Assembly: GCA_028353405.1 (NCBI GenBank) | Contig: JAOMOG010000003.1 | Span: 1 to 64,000, forward strand | Direction of reading: 5' to 3' | Length of the DNA stretch: 64,000 nucleotides | Source: Candidatus Poseidoniaceae archaeon | GTDB taxonomy: Archaea; Thermoplasmatota; Poseidoniia; Poseidoniales; Poseidoniaceae | In this document: piece after piece, positions 30,079 to 40,570 of the stretch | How the letters are laid out: every line of letters starts with the position of its first letter | How positions within the stretch are numbered: the stretch's first letter is position 1 | Made by a program: the position numbers and the translations under genes | The notes under the pieces: model-generated | Databases searched by the model: none | What the model was told of the DNA's origin: nothing | The model's input: the letters and a program-made list of their open reading frames with translations, nothing else

Positions 30079-30654
30079 ATGGGGGATTTAGATACAGTTT
30101 GGCTCGCTTCTAAATCTCCTCGTCGGGCGCAATTATTGAGGGAAGTTTTTCCAAATATTTTATGCCAAGGAATAGAAGGTGTTGACGAAAAACCTCCATT
30201 AGGTGAAGTTGAATACCAAGTATTAGAAATTTGTAAAAAAAAGGCACTGGCTGCTGATTTGGAACCTCAAATTGGAGACTATGATGTAGTAATTGTCTGT
30301 GACACTATGCTTTGTGACCCCGATGACTCAATGTTAAGCCTTGGTAAACCAATGGATGAAATAGAAGCTGCAATGATGTTGCATCGGCTTTCAGGGAGAA
30401 GGCACCAAGTTTGGTCTGCAACTGGAATTAAAAAGTTATCAAAGTGGAAATTTTATTGTGAATCCTCCATCGTCGAAATAACTCCTCTACCCGATGAAGT
30501 ATTAGTTGAATTAATCTTATCTAAATCATGGCATGGTAAAGCCGGTGGATATGATTTGGCTGGGCCCATGGGTCAATGGGCGAAGTTGATAGATGGTTCA
30601 GAATCAACAGTATTGGGAATTGCATCACAAGCACTGATCGATTTGCAGCAATGA
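30079..30654 (+). CDS. Maf-like nucleotide pyrophosphatase
   Basis: VWLASKSPRRAQLLREVFP, VVIVCDTMLC, LGKPMDEIEAAMMLHRLSGRRHQVWSATGI, AGGYDLAGPMGQW. Confidence 0.85.
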   Translation: MGDLDTVWLASKSPRRAQLLREVFPNILCQGIEGVDEKPPLGEVEYQVLEICKKKALAADLEPQIGDYDVVIVCDTMLCDPDDSMLSLGKPMDEIEAAMMLHRLSGRRHQVWSATGIKKLSKWKFYCESSIVEITPLPDEVLVELILSKSWHGKAGGYDLAGPMGQWAKLIDGSESTVLGIASQALIDLQQ

Positions 30655-30663
30655 AATAATGAT

Positions 30664-31257
30664 TTATTGCAATAATGCAGTAATTCCTAAATCCTTATTG
30701 GCGACTTCTACTAATACATCGCAACCTGGAATCATCAATAATTTATCTTCTTGGTCAAGAGAAAAGATTGATACTCCACTTTCATCACTCATGTGCTTCA
30801 ATTCTCTCCGGCATGCGGCTTGGTGAGAATCCATGTGAACGAGTGGGCGTAAATCGACAATAACAGTATCTCCTTGGAGTATTCGCTTTCCTATATTCCT
30901 TGTTGCAATACGGCTCATCTTATCTGGTGAGACATATCGTAAAGCACGTGTTGGGAATGAGCGCCTAGGTCCATTATGAGCTGCAAGATCATGAAAAGGT
31001 TCGCCATCAGAAGTAACTGGGCCAGTCCACCCAACAGGAACTTGTTTGAGATTTCGTATGACTATTTTCTGTGGATTATTTGAGGCAATGGGCATCTCAT
31101 TTGTATCCATATCTTCTTTCGGAATCAACAAATGTTGTTCAGTAGTAGGATCAGGTACTACCGCTTTTGGCTTTTTCTTCTTCTTTGGCTTCTTGGCAGC
31201 AGATTGGATACTCTCCTCAGGATCGGGTAGTCCAAAAAATTGCCATAGATTTGCCAT
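30664..31257 (-). CDS. SepF-like (DUF552) protein, candidate FtsZ membrane anchor
   Basis: N-term MANLWQFFGLPDPEES resembles SepF amphipathic helix/FFGL; C-term RALRYVSPDKMSRIATRNIGKRILQGDTVIVDLRPL...DQEDKLLMIPGCDVLV matches SepF core pattern. Confidence 0.6.
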   Translation of the reverse strand: MANLWQFFGLPDPEESIQSAAKKPKKKKKPKAVVPDPTTEQHLLIPKEDMDTNEMPIASNNPQKIVIRNLKQVPVGWTGPVTSDGEPFHDLAAHNGPRRSFPTRALRYVSPDKMSRIATRNIGKRILQGDTVIVDLRPLVHMDSHQAACRRELKHMSDESGVSIFSLDQEDKLLMIPGCDVLVEVANKDLGITALLQ

Positions 31258-31266
31258 TTATGTCCC

Positions 31267-34200
31267 TCAGAAGTCTAAATCATCAAGCAAACCGCTCATG
31301 TCAGTACTGACAGAGGTGGCAGGGGTATTGTTAGTTGCCGGTTGAATTAGTGGTTGAGGTGCTTTATTTGCATCCAACCACTGTTGACCGTAGTAATCCC
31401 ATTGTTCCATTGTCCAACCGTCCGGTAATCCAGTATCTGGTAGAGCAGGACTCTGATTGGTTTGCACTGGTTGGGCAGCAGCTGGTTGCTGGACTTGTGG
31501 TTGGGCGACTTCAGCACCAACTTGTCCAAAGGCATCATACTGCGCAGCAGGTTGTTGGCTAGGGGCAACTGCCGCTTCACCAAACAAATCAGAACCAGGT
31601 TCAGAAGTAGGTAGGCTTGCACCGGAAGCGAATCCTCCATAGGATTGATATTTGTCTTCCGTTGGTTCTGAAGATTTACGTGTGATCAGTAAGAATATTG
31701 AAAGTCCGATTACCAACGAAAACAATAACACCAATACACCAGTTCCGACAGAACCAATTTCATCACTAATAGAATCAAGAATAGAATCAGAAGGGATTGC
31801 TTTGACAACGATGGTCATCGTAGATGATGCACTTTCATTATTGTCATCGATTACAACCAATGTAATGTCCCAAGTTCCAGCAGGCATGTTTTCCATAGTG
31901 TAATTAATTCCATAAAAGTCAATGTCACCATCATTATCGCCATCTAAATCTGTATCTAAGTGGTTTGATTTCCATTGATAGATAAGGTTTGACTTGTCTG
32001 CAGGAGTATCAATCGAATCTTTAGCACTCAACAATACGTTATCACCTTCGGTAATATCTGTAAGGTTTGTAACAGTTGATATTACTGAGCGTGGCGGCAA
32101 GTTCTGTACACTAATGTTAACCGACTGGGAAGCACTTGCTCCATCATCATCAGTAACAGTAGCAGTAATCCAACGAATACCAGTTGTAGGCCAAGAGAGT
32201 GTCATATTTTCACCAGTTTCTTGACAGTCGTTTGTAGCATCACCGTCACTGTTCAAATCTACTGCACCATTCAAGTCCCAGCAAATCTCTAATGTATCAA
32301 GATCCGATGCAGTATCGCTTACTTCAACATTTAATGTGATGTCATCATCTTCAAAGATTGGTGCATCTCCAGGTAGTCCAGTTATTGTTGGCACAACATT
32401 TGAAATCATTACTTTCGCAGTTCTATCTTCCGACTTTTCACCGTCATCGTCCCAAGCAGCAACACTGATTATGTGTTCGCCAGAAGTATCCCAAGAGATA
32501 GATACAGTTGATGCTGGTCCATTTGTAGTTTCACTCCAATTAGAATCTAGATGAGATGGTAACCATTCAATATTGAGATAATCTCTATCGCTGAGTGTAT
32601 CATCACCATTTACTCGTAATAATACAATTTGGTCTTCATCTAGATACCAAGTACCATTTTCATCAAGAGAAATATTTTGACCAGCATTCCAAAGTTCTGG
32701 TGTGTTGAGTGTTGGTGCAATATTCAGAACATTTAATGTCCGATTTACAGTTGTTACTGTGCCATCATCATCCATCGCTTCAGCGACGATCATAATCTCC
32801 CCTTCTGCTAGTGGAGTAAAAGTACAAGTCGGCTGTGTCAAACCTTCCTGACAATTTGTACCAGGCCAAGAAATAGTTACTTCTTGACCAGTAGGCGAAG
32901 TTGTATCCACATCCCCTGAGTCAGTTGCATCAATTGTAACTGAGCTCTCTACTGGGATGCTATCTGGCATTGACAGATTGATATATGGTGCTCGATTAAG
33001 TACGGTTACATTTGTATCTATTACATCAAAATCCAATTCATCATCAATGACGATTAATTTGATATTCCAAATGCCACTATCGCTCCAATTCCATTGAGTC
33101 CAGCAATCCGGGGAATCGATTACATCTATCAATCCAGTACGAGATTCTATCTCAAAGCGACAATCAACATCACCGCCATCCTCGTCAAAAGAAGCAGTCG
33201 CATTCAATGTTACATTCTCAAAAGTATATTTTCCTTCATCAATCATTATGTCGGCAGTAGGTGCTCTACCGATGAAAATACTGATGTTCGCATAATTGTT
33301 ACTTCTATTAGCATCTTGAGTAACAGTTTGGTCTGGGTCTACTGTAAATGCCAATGTCTTGAAACCAATTGACTCACTTTCTAGAATAGTCCAATTTACC
33401 AATATACGTTGCTCTGAATATGCAGATATTGGAGGAATGCTCTCTCTGAAACTAGTGCCATCTGGAGTGGTAATTTCGATCTCTGTAGCAGGCGAGGTCA
33501 ATACTCCACGATTCTGTGCAGGTATTGAGAAAGATAGTATGTCACCCGGTAATGCTGCAAAACCTATCGATTGAGAAAGTATTGCGGAGTCTTGTCCTCG
33601 ATGTCTAGTTACGATGATAGAATCGGATTGTGCGACTAAATCGACAGCGACAACACTCAAATCGACAACCAATGTTTTGGCGCCGATTATTTCTTCCACA
33701 GGATCCCAAACAATGATTCCATTACTGGTATAATCGTCACTCGAAGGCGTATCGTCAACGACAGTCGATGAGTTCAGACTACTGGTAGCATTACCATTAC
33801 CATCTGTAGTAGGATTATCTATTGTTTCATTCAATTCATATCTCAATTGTAAATTTTTGTTAGCCTGAGGTATATTGTTGATCATATATGATATTGAAAT
33901 ATCCTGAATTGCTTCAGGGAGCGTGGCAATAGATTGGGTATTGACTTCTATTTCCACATTTCTCGCACCTGGATTTGAACTATCTTGTACTCCCCATGAA
34001 TCTGCAGGGGAGTATTCCTTTAGCAACCAATCGATTGTGAATCCTGCTGAATTAGCTATTCTAATCCATGCTGGACCTCTTACCGCTGGACAGTACCACT
34101 GGAAACCTGCATTCACACCAGTTTCATTCCATTCCATAATTTTGTACGAATCATCACAACCAGTGTAGGAGATTTGAGTTCCATCTTCGATTGGCACACC

Positions 34201-34920
34201 ATTTGATGTTACTTGCCAACTAGAATTGTCAGTGCTATTTGTATCAAATTCCGACGGGTCAAAATAATCTGAAGTGCCGGTTACAGTTGTACCTGCTCGG
34301 AATGGCATATACCATTGGTCCCCAGTATGAATTGGGAAGTCATATTTTTCTTTGGCAGGTTCATACCATGTATCAAAAGTCAAATCAGCTAGATCTTGCT
34401 TCAAAAACCCGATGTTGAAAGGTAAGAAATCAACTCCTAATGTGAATTGCATATTGATGACAGCCAGGTCTCTAACCCTAACGATATCTACTCCATCGTA
34501 TGCGATGTTAAGTCGTCCACTTGTTCCTTCAAGAGTTGCACCACTATTACCCGATGTAAAATCACCACTAATTGTGATTTCATAGACCAATGTCTGCACA
34601 CCATCTATCATCATAAATTTAATATCTGTAATTTCATAATCTGTTTCTCCAGTTAAAGTATTAATTGATGCAGTAACATTTGCTTGGGCAATTAATGCCG
34701 CAACATCAAACAGAGTATCGTAAGTCCATTCATCTCCAATACGGTAATTTGGAACATCTGGTGCTGATGTCGTACCATCAGCATGTGACTGATTGGAGTC
34801 ATCTAAGTGCTGATTATTTTCATCTAGCAGCAAAGAAAATGGTGCAAGGAAAATAATCGCGAAAAGAGCAATTGCAACGATTCGTTGTTGTATCATTACA
34901 CTCCCATATCGGTGACTCAT
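31267..34920 (-). CDS. Giant surface protein (1217 aa) with PKD/CARDB-like domains, TM, cytoplasmic Trp-rich tail; paralog of next gene
   Basis: Signal peptide, repeated PKD-like SFDEDGGDVDCRFEI..., TM VGTGVLVLLFSLVIGLSIFLLI, tail LPDGWTMEQWDYYGQQWLDANK. Confidence 0.8.
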   Translation of the reverse strand: MSHRYGSVMIQQRIVAIALFAIIFLAPFSLLLDENNQHLDDSNQSHADGTTSAPDVPNYRIGDEWTYDTLFDVAALIAQANVTASINTLTGETDYEITDIKFMMIDGVQTLVYEITISGDFTSGNSGATLEGTSGRLNIAYDGVDIVRVRDLAVINMQFTLGVDFLPFNIGFLKQDLADLTFDTWYEPAKEKYDFPIHTGDQWYMPFRAGTTVTGTSDYFDPSEFDTNSTDNSSWQVTSNGVPIEDGTQISYTGCDDSYKIMEWNETGVNAGFQWYCPAVRGPAWIRIANSAGFTIDWLLKEYSPADSWGVQDSSNPGARNVEIEVNTQSIATLPEAIQDISISYMINNIPQANKNLQLRYELNETIDNPTTDGNGNATSSLNSSTVVDDTPSSDDYTSNGIIVWDPVEEIIGAKTLVVDLSVVAVDLVAQSDSIIVTRHRGQDSAILSQSIGFAALPGDILSFSIPAQNRGVLTSPATEIEITTPDGTSFRESIPPISAYSEQRILVNWTILESESIGFKTLAFTVDPDQTVTQDANRSNNYANISIFIGRAPTADIMIDEGKYTFENVTLNATASFDEDGGDVDCRFEIESRTGLIDVIDSPDCWTQWNWSDSGIWNIKLIVIDDELDFDVIDTNVTVLNRAPYINLSMPDSIPVESSVTIDATDSGDVDTTSPTGQEVTISWPGTNCQEGLTQPTCTFTPLAEGEIMIVAEAMDDDGTVTTVNRTLNVLNIAPTLNTPELWNAGQNISLDENGTWYLDEDQIVLLRVNGDDTLSDRDYLNIEWLPSHLDSNWSETTNGPASTVSISWDTSGEHIISVAAWDDDGEKSEDRTAKVMISNVVPTITGLPGDAPIFEDDDITLNVEVSDTASDLDTLEICWDLNGAVDLNSDGDATNDCQETGENMTLSWPTTGIRWITATVTDDDGASASQSVNISVQNLPPRSVISTVTNLTDITEGDNVLLSAKDSIDTPADKSNLIYQWKSNHLDTDLDGDNDGDIDFYGINYTMENMPAGTWDITLVVIDDNNESASSTMTIVVKAIPSDSILDSISDEIGSVGTGVLVLLFSLVIGLSIFLLITRKSSEPTEDKYQSYGGFASGASLPTSEPGSDLFGEAAVAPSQQPAAQYDAFGQVGAEVAQPQVQQPAAAQPVQTNQSPALPDTGLPDGWTMEQWDYYGQQWLDANKAPQPLIQPATNNTPATSVSTDMSGLLDDLDF

Positions 34921-34951
34921 TTAATGCAATTGATTCATTGACTAATGGCAA

Positions 34952-37900
34952 CTATTGCATTGAATCCAAGTATTCCTGTCCAAAATGCTGCCACTGGTCT
35001 TCACTCCACCCCTTCGGTAAGCCATCTTCAGGGATCGGCGGTGAGTCTATATTCAACTCAGCAGTTGGGCTAATTTCATCTTCTTGTTGCTGCTCATTTA
35101 TTGGTGATTTGGGATCAATCGAATCTTGCGGTGCTATTTCCATGGCAGCCGCAAATGTGTGAAGCGGTGGAGAGGTTTCAGGTCTCTTTGCTTCAATCAT
35201 CCTCGCCATGTGGTCAATCGGTTCACCGAATTCATCTAATTCGTTTTGAAAGTTGGATAGTTCTGGCCACATATCAGGCTGAATCTCTTTTCTTCGTCCA
35301 GATAATAATGTAAGCACTGACAGAATTGTCACCAATAATGCAAGTTGAGCAAATGCATTTGCTTCTTCACCAATTAATGAAGCGCTTATTTTTTCAACAA
35401 CATTTCGCTCAGGAGGAGATACGTCGATATTCTTTGTAGAGGTTCCAGGACGTTCAGGGTCTTCATCCCAAGCGATTGCTTTGATTTTAGCAACCCCTGA
35501 AACACGGAATACATGAGAAACTGTTTTTCCAATCAAATCAGCATCGTTATCGGAGATTCCATCACCATTACTATCGCTTGTAATATCCAAATCCCAGACG
35601 ATAGTGATGTCGTCAATATCGTTAATTGAGTCGATTGTCGCAGAAGCATCGAGAGTACATTCGCGGTATGCTACACAAGATACATCACTGATTCTTACCT
35701 TTGGAGGTATGTTAAGGACTTCGATGACGAGAACTTCACTCGAATATGCGCCATCATCATCAGTGACATGGTAGATAATTGTGTGAGAGCCACTTCTATT
35801 CCATGAATATGTTAAATCATCTCCACGAATGTCACAATCATCAGCAGCAGAGCCGTAGCCGTCACTATCTATTCCTGGGTCAATATCCCAACATCTGCTC
35901 AATGTAGCAATGTCACTCTCTGTGTCAGTAGCAGAACCGGTAATCGAAATTTCTTGCCCTTCAGCAATTGGTAATATTTGATCTAAAGCCTCAACAATAG
36001 GTGCAGCATTTCTGACATTGACCCAGCGTTCTTCAACCGCACTAGATGCTCCATCTGTGTCGGTTACTTGCAAGCGAATCTTATGCAATCCCGAATCACT
36101 CCACAACATTGGGAATTGAGATGTTCTTCCTTCCAAAATTTCCATCAGAGATGGTTGTGCATCATCAGGCCACCATGTATGAATTAATTTATCAATATCA
36201 TCAATGGAATCATCAGATTGGCCCTTGATATTGACCAATTGGTCTTCATCAACTTGCCAAATATGTTGGTTATCACTCTCAATCGCAATTGAACCATCCA
36301 ATAATTGTATTGTGGTTCCATGCGGCGCAATATTGGTGAATTTTATATCAATACTCGCTGTGGTCTTTGTAAAGTCATCATCTTCTGCAATTGCCAAAAA
36401 TGAATGCCATCCTTCATGCAAAGCAGTGGTGGTACATACTCGCGTATAGTAACCCTCTTGGCAAATTGAATTGGGCCAATAAACATCTACAACACCCGGC
36501 CAAATCTTCTCAGAATCAGAATCATTTGCATATGCATACAATGTGATTGGATGCTCAACCTTGGCTTCAGTTCTTGAACTTCTAATCTCTATCTTTGGTG
36601 CCCGGTTCTCAACCTCAACGATCAAGGTAATCGTCACCTCATCCCTCTCATCATCAATAACGGTGATATCAACAGGATATTGACCATCATCAATCCAAGA
36701 ATAATTTAGCATGCAGGATTGCGAAATAAACTCTTGATTTTTCCATTGGCGCGAACCATCATCAAAGGTGACGGCGAATTTACAAAACACATCTCCACCA
36801 TCTTCATCAAAACTTTGTGAAGCGTCAATTAATGCTAATTGATTGGTTTGAATTGATGAAGAATTAGCCAAAGCGGTTGGCATTCTACCAACGTTTAGAT
36901 TCAATTGTGCATAATCATTAGTTGAATTTGCATCAGCGGAATTAACCGAATCAGGATCAGCTTCCCAACTCATTGGAATACTGCCAATAGGTGAATCGGC
37001 AGGAACAGTCCAGGTGAAGTTGACTTTGTGCACAGCATAAGTGGCTAATGGTGACATCATGTGCCGACTGGTTTGGCCATCTGGGTGAGTGATTAGAATC
37101 TCAGCAGGTGTGGATGTAGTGATGCCACGATTTTTTACTGAAACTTCAATGAATAATTGATCTGCAGGCAATACATTCCATCCGGTAATTGAATTTAATT
37201 CAGATGTGATACCACTTCTATTCCTCATCACGATTGCAGAATCTAAATCCGCAATTAAATCAAGTCCGACCATATATTCATCTAATGTAATGGTTGCAAC
37301 TCCGATATGATTGGCAATTTTAGCAACGAATGCGTGACTGGCCCAATCTAAAGCGTAGGCAGAAGAGTCTAATTTGTCTGAAACATCGATAACCGCCCAA
37401 GCACTTCCGTTAGCAGCAGTGGTTAGAGATGCAAGGAATCCAGTGGTCTCATAACGCAATTCTAATTGTAATCCAGCAATGTTTGAAAAACAGGTAGCGG
37501 ATACATTAGCCCATACTTCAATTGGCGTATTGAGTGCAGTAATTGAGTTGGTTGATTCAACATTTATACAACGCTCACGAGTACCAGGGTTTTGATAAAT
37601 ATCGACTCCAGTAGAGTCCTTTGGAATATATTGTTTCAATCTGAAATCAATTGTTAATCCAACATCTTCTTCATTATGCATCCATGCATAATTTCTTGCT
37701 TCTGGGCAATACCAACGGTATCCGGATTCATCACCTTGAGAATCATAGGAAGTCAAGCCGTAAGACTCATTGCAACCACCATAACCAATTGTCTGTCCTC
37801 TACTATTGAATGGTTTACCAACTGCAGTAACCTCCCATGTTGTAGAATTGGTGTCGGAGACTGGTGGCGGGAATGGTGTGATGTAATCACTTGTTCCAGA

Positions 37901-38542
37901 CCAAGTAGAACTGGTAGTTTTTGTTGTAGTCCAACGTTCATCAGCTCTAAGTGGGAAATCATATACTTCATTGACAGGTGAATAGGTATTGGTAATTGTA
38001 ATATCACCAAGAACCATAGTTAAGGATGAAATTCCGTATGGAACGAATTGGATGTACATGTCCAAGTCGCTTCGTATTGTTGATAAATCGCTAACCTGAA
38101 TTATTTCCGTCTGAGTATATTCAATGAATGCATTACCAGTATATCCATCCAATTCTACTCCGGATTTATCAAAATTAGCATATGATCTAAGAGTATAGGC
38201 CAAGACGGTCTTATTGTCAACTGACTGCTCGGTAATGGAGATTACTTCCGCAGTGGTGTCACCATTTATTTCTCCGACTGAAGCGCTTACTCCACTGTTG
38301 ACAATCAATGCAGTCGGGTCAAAGGTTCCGGAATAAATCCACTTGTCACCGATTCTCCAAACGGGAACGTCGCTAACACCTGGGTCGCCAGAAGCACCTG
38401 ATCTAGCAGGAATTATATTTTCAAATTCTAGCGGGCCTGCAGTATCATCTTGCTGAGAAGATAGGAAGGGGCTGAGGGATGATATCACTATCAAAAAAAA
38501 GAGCGCCACAGCCGGAACTGCAGAACTAGACTTGCGCCTCAT
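34952..38542 (-). CDS. Giant surface protein (1196 aa) with PKD/CARDB-like domains, TM, cytoplasmic Trp-rich tail; paralog of previous gene
   Basis: Colinear with 1217-aa protein (e.g. DVPVWRIGDKWIYSGTFD vs DVPNYRIGDEWTYDTLFD); tail LPKGWSEDQWQHFGQEYLDSMQ. Confidence 0.8.
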   Translation of the reverse strand: MRRKSSSAVPAVALFFLIVISSLSPFLSSQQDDTAGPLEFENIIPARSGASGDPGVSDVPVWRIGDKWIYSGTFDPTALIVNSGVSASVGEINGDTTAEVISITEQSVDNKTVLAYTLRSYANFDKSGVELDGYTGNAFIEYTQTEIIQVSDLSTIRSDLDMYIQFVPYGISSLTMVLGDITITNTYSPVNEVYDFPLRADERWTTTKTTSSTWSGTSDYITPFPPPVSDTNSTTWEVTAVGKPFNSRGQTIGYGGCNESYGLTSYDSQGDESGYRWYCPEARNYAWMHNEEDVGLTIDFRLKQYIPKDSTGVDIYQNPGTRERCINVESTNSITALNTPIEVWANVSATCFSNIAGLQLELRYETTGFLASLTTAANGSAWAVIDVSDKLDSSAYALDWASHAFVAKIANHIGVATITLDEYMVGLDLIADLDSAIVMRNRSGITSELNSITGWNVLPADQLFIEVSVKNRGITTSTPAEILITHPDGQTSRHMMSPLATYAVHKVNFTWTVPADSPIGSIPMSWEADPDSVNSADANSTNDYAQLNLNVGRMPTALANSSSIQTNQLALIDASQSFDEDGGDVFCKFAVTFDDGSRQWKNQEFISQSCMLNYSWIDDGQYPVDITVIDDERDEVTITLIVEVENRAPKIEIRSSRTEAKVEHPITLYAYANDSDSEKIWPGVVDVYWPNSICQEGYYTRVCTTTALHEGWHSFLAIAEDDDFTKTTASIDIKFTNIAPHGTTIQLLDGSIAIESDNQHIWQVDEDQLVNIKGQSDDSIDDIDKLIHTWWPDDAQPSLMEILEGRTSQFPMLWSDSGLHKIRLQVTDTDGASSAVEERWVNVRNAAPIVEALDQILPIAEGQEISITGSATDTESDIATLSRCWDIDPGIDSDGYGSAADDCDIRGDDLTYSWNRSGSHTIIYHVTDDDGAYSSEVLVIEVLNIPPKVRISDVSCVAYRECTLDASATIDSINDIDDITIVWDLDITSDSNGDGISDNDADLIGKTVSHVFRVSGVAKIKAIAWDEDPERPGTSTKNIDVSPPERNVVEKISASLIGEEANAFAQLALLVTILSVLTLLSGRRKEIQPDMWPELSNFQNELDEFGEPIDHMARMIEAKRPETSPPLHTFAAAMEIAPQDSIDPKSPINEQQQEDEISPTAELNIDSPPIPEDGLPKGWSEDQWQHFGQEYLDSMQ

Positions 38543-38661
38543 GATATGGGCAAAACGGAACTACCTCATCTATTCTTTGCCGTTACGGGATTGCTAGATT
38601 CATCAATAGATGAACAAACATTCGTGTTGATAGTCAAGAAATATGCTTCTAATTGGTTACT

Positions 38662-39294
38662 TCAAAGAAGATCTGCCAATTCATCCTTGATGATTTCTAC
38701 AGCTTCAAGAATTTCACTCTTGTGACGAGCACCAGTAATTACCATCTTTCCAGAACCGAAAATCAAACAGACAACCTTAGGGAAGTCAAGTCTGTAAATT
38801 AGTCCAGGGAATTGCTCTGGCTCGTACTCAACCTTGTCGAAAGGTAAGTGGAATGTTAGATTGTTAAGGTTCAACTTGCGTGGAAGTCCTGCAAGAGGGG
38901 AACCCTTTGGAAGGTCAAGGGTGTCAATTCTTTGTAGTCCATCATAATCTTCAGGATAGTGAAGGGCATAGGTTGCAACCATGTTTTGAACTTCAATTTC
39001 AACATCTTTCTTGTCCCATGTCTCAATACCTGCGCCGCGTAGGTCCTGAATCATGCGCTCAATTCCAGTGTGAATGTTATCCTTGTTCTTTCCACCAGTA
39101 CAAACAGCTCTTCCAGAACGGAACATCAATATTGCAAGTTTAGGGTCTTTGACACGGTATACGACACCAGGGAATTGTTCTGGCTCATATTCACAATTCA
39201 ATTGAATTGCGATGTCCGGAAGATCAAGTTCTTCCGCTACTCGAGTGCTGGCTACTACGTTTACGACAGTTAGACGCTCTTCATCAGTGGTCAT
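38662..39294 (-). CDS. tbp: TATA-binding protein with extended second repeat
   Basis: Two TBP repeats: NCEYEPEQFPGVVYRVKDPKLAILMFRSGRAVCTG and KVEYEPEQFPGLIYRLDFPKVVCLIFGSGKMVITG; start M5 (39294) favoured by TATA spacing. Confidence 0.95.
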   Translation of the reverse strand: MTTDEERLTVVNVVASTRVAEELDLPDIAIQLNCEYEPEQFPGVVYRVKDPKLAILMFRSGRAVCTGGKNKDNIHTGIERMIQDLRGAGIETWDKKDVEIEVQNMVATYALHYPEDYDGLQRIDTLDLPKGSPLAGLPRKLNLNNLTFHLPFDKVEYEPEQFPGLIYRLDFPKVVCLIFGSGKMVITGARHKSEILEAVEIIKDELADLL

Positions 39295-39316
39295 GTCCCT
39301 CGCCACTTATAACCAC

Positions 39317-39326
39317 TATATAAAAA
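39317..39326 (-). promoter_or_regulatory. TATA box of tbp
   Basis: Minus strand TTTTTATATA ~26 nt upstream of ATG at 39294. Confidence 0.6.
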
Positions 39327-39376
39327 GAAAGCCAACTTTTACTATTTGCCGAGAAGAGAAATCATCATGCAGTACT

Positions 39377-40570
39377 CTATTTACTAGATGGTTTCCAAAA
39401 AGGCAATCCTTCATGGCTTTCTATTCGCACTCCAGCGTTGCCTATTTTAGAGATTAGAGTTCTACCACCAGCCAATTCAATCGCTTCACTGGTTTGCTTT
39501 GGATTTCGAGTTAATGCCACCATACAACCGCCACCACCCGCTCCAGTTAGTTTCGCTCCCAGCGATGAAGGTGCAGCAGCACGAACCAGATCATCTAACT
39601 CCAAGCATGATACGCCGAGGCCTCTAAGCATCAGATGATTTTCACTCATCGCTCTTCCAACCGCTTCATAATCGCCTTTCAGCAGTGCTTCAACTCCTCT
39701 GCGAGCGATGAGTCCAATAGTTTCAATCTCTCTCATCCGCTGTGGGTTTTCACTCATCGCCGCAGCGACTTTGGCCACTTGTATTGAAGTTGGAGCATGA
39801 ACTCCAGAGTTCCCTATTACGAGATACACATCTTGTTCATCTGTCATTACAGGAATGGTATGTACCTGCCAAGTTCTATCACCTTCAGGAATATTAAGAG
39901 TTCTTGTATATACCCAATCAGTTCCCTTTTCAACTTCATCAGAAAGTAAAACAATTCCTCCATGTGCGCATACTGAAGAATCCATAGGAGATGCTCTTCC
40001 TCCTTGTGCAATCGCTTCGACAGCATGGCCAAGCAATGCACATTCATCAACATCTATTGCTTGCTCGCCCCAAACGTGTGAACTTCCTTGGCCATTAGCC
40101 CCTACTCTTCTAGCAGGGTCTTTACCCTCATCAACTTTAGAATATACATCGGTATCAGTTAGTTGGCTTGAGAAACCTTCAGCCCAGTCTTTGGTTTCAG
40201 TTGCTTCTCCACCCTCGGATAACCAACGCCCTCTTGCAGCACGTAAACAAGCGCTGGCAGCAACTGACAATGCTGCTGAAGAACCCAGTCCAGAGGCTGG
40301 AGGTACGTCACCATTAATATGAATCGAAAGTGCTGGCGCTCCTGCCTTTTTTTGCCATAGACGCGAGCGCAATGCCTCAACATGAGGATGTTTGGAAGGA
40401 ATTAATTTCATACCATCAATACGCCACTCATCGGCTCCTTCTTCTAATAATTCAAGGCTGACGGTAATGCGCTGCTCAATAGCTACAGCAACAGCAGGTT
40501 GTCCAAAAACAACAGCATGTTCTCCGAACAAGATACACTTGCCTGGTGCACTTGCTTCAACTTTAGCCAT
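39377..40570 (-). CDS. Mevalonate kinase (GHMP kinase)
   Basis: ASAPGKCILFGEHAVVFGQPAVAVAIEQR, PPASGLGSSAALSVAASACL, KLTGAGGGGCMVAL. Confidence 0.9.
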   Translation of the reverse strand: MAKVEASAPGKCILFGEHAVVFGQPAVAVAIEQRITVSLELLEEGADEWRIDGMKLIPSKHPHVEALRSRLWQKKAGAPALSIHINGDVPPASGLGSSAALSVAASACLRAARGRWLSEGGEATETKDWAEGFSSQLTDTDVYSKVDEGKDPARRVGANGQGSSHVWGEQAIDVDECALLGHAVEAIAQGGRASPMDSSVCAHGGIVLLSDEVEKGTDWVYTRTLNIPEGDRTWQVHTIPVMTDEQDVYLVIGNSGVHAPTSIQVAKVAAAMSENPQRMREIETIGLIARRGVEALLKGDYEAVGRAMSENHLMLRGLGVSCLELDDLVRAAAPSSLGAKLTGAGGGGCMVALTRNPKQTSEAIELAGGRTLISKIGNAGVRIESHEGLPFWKPSSK

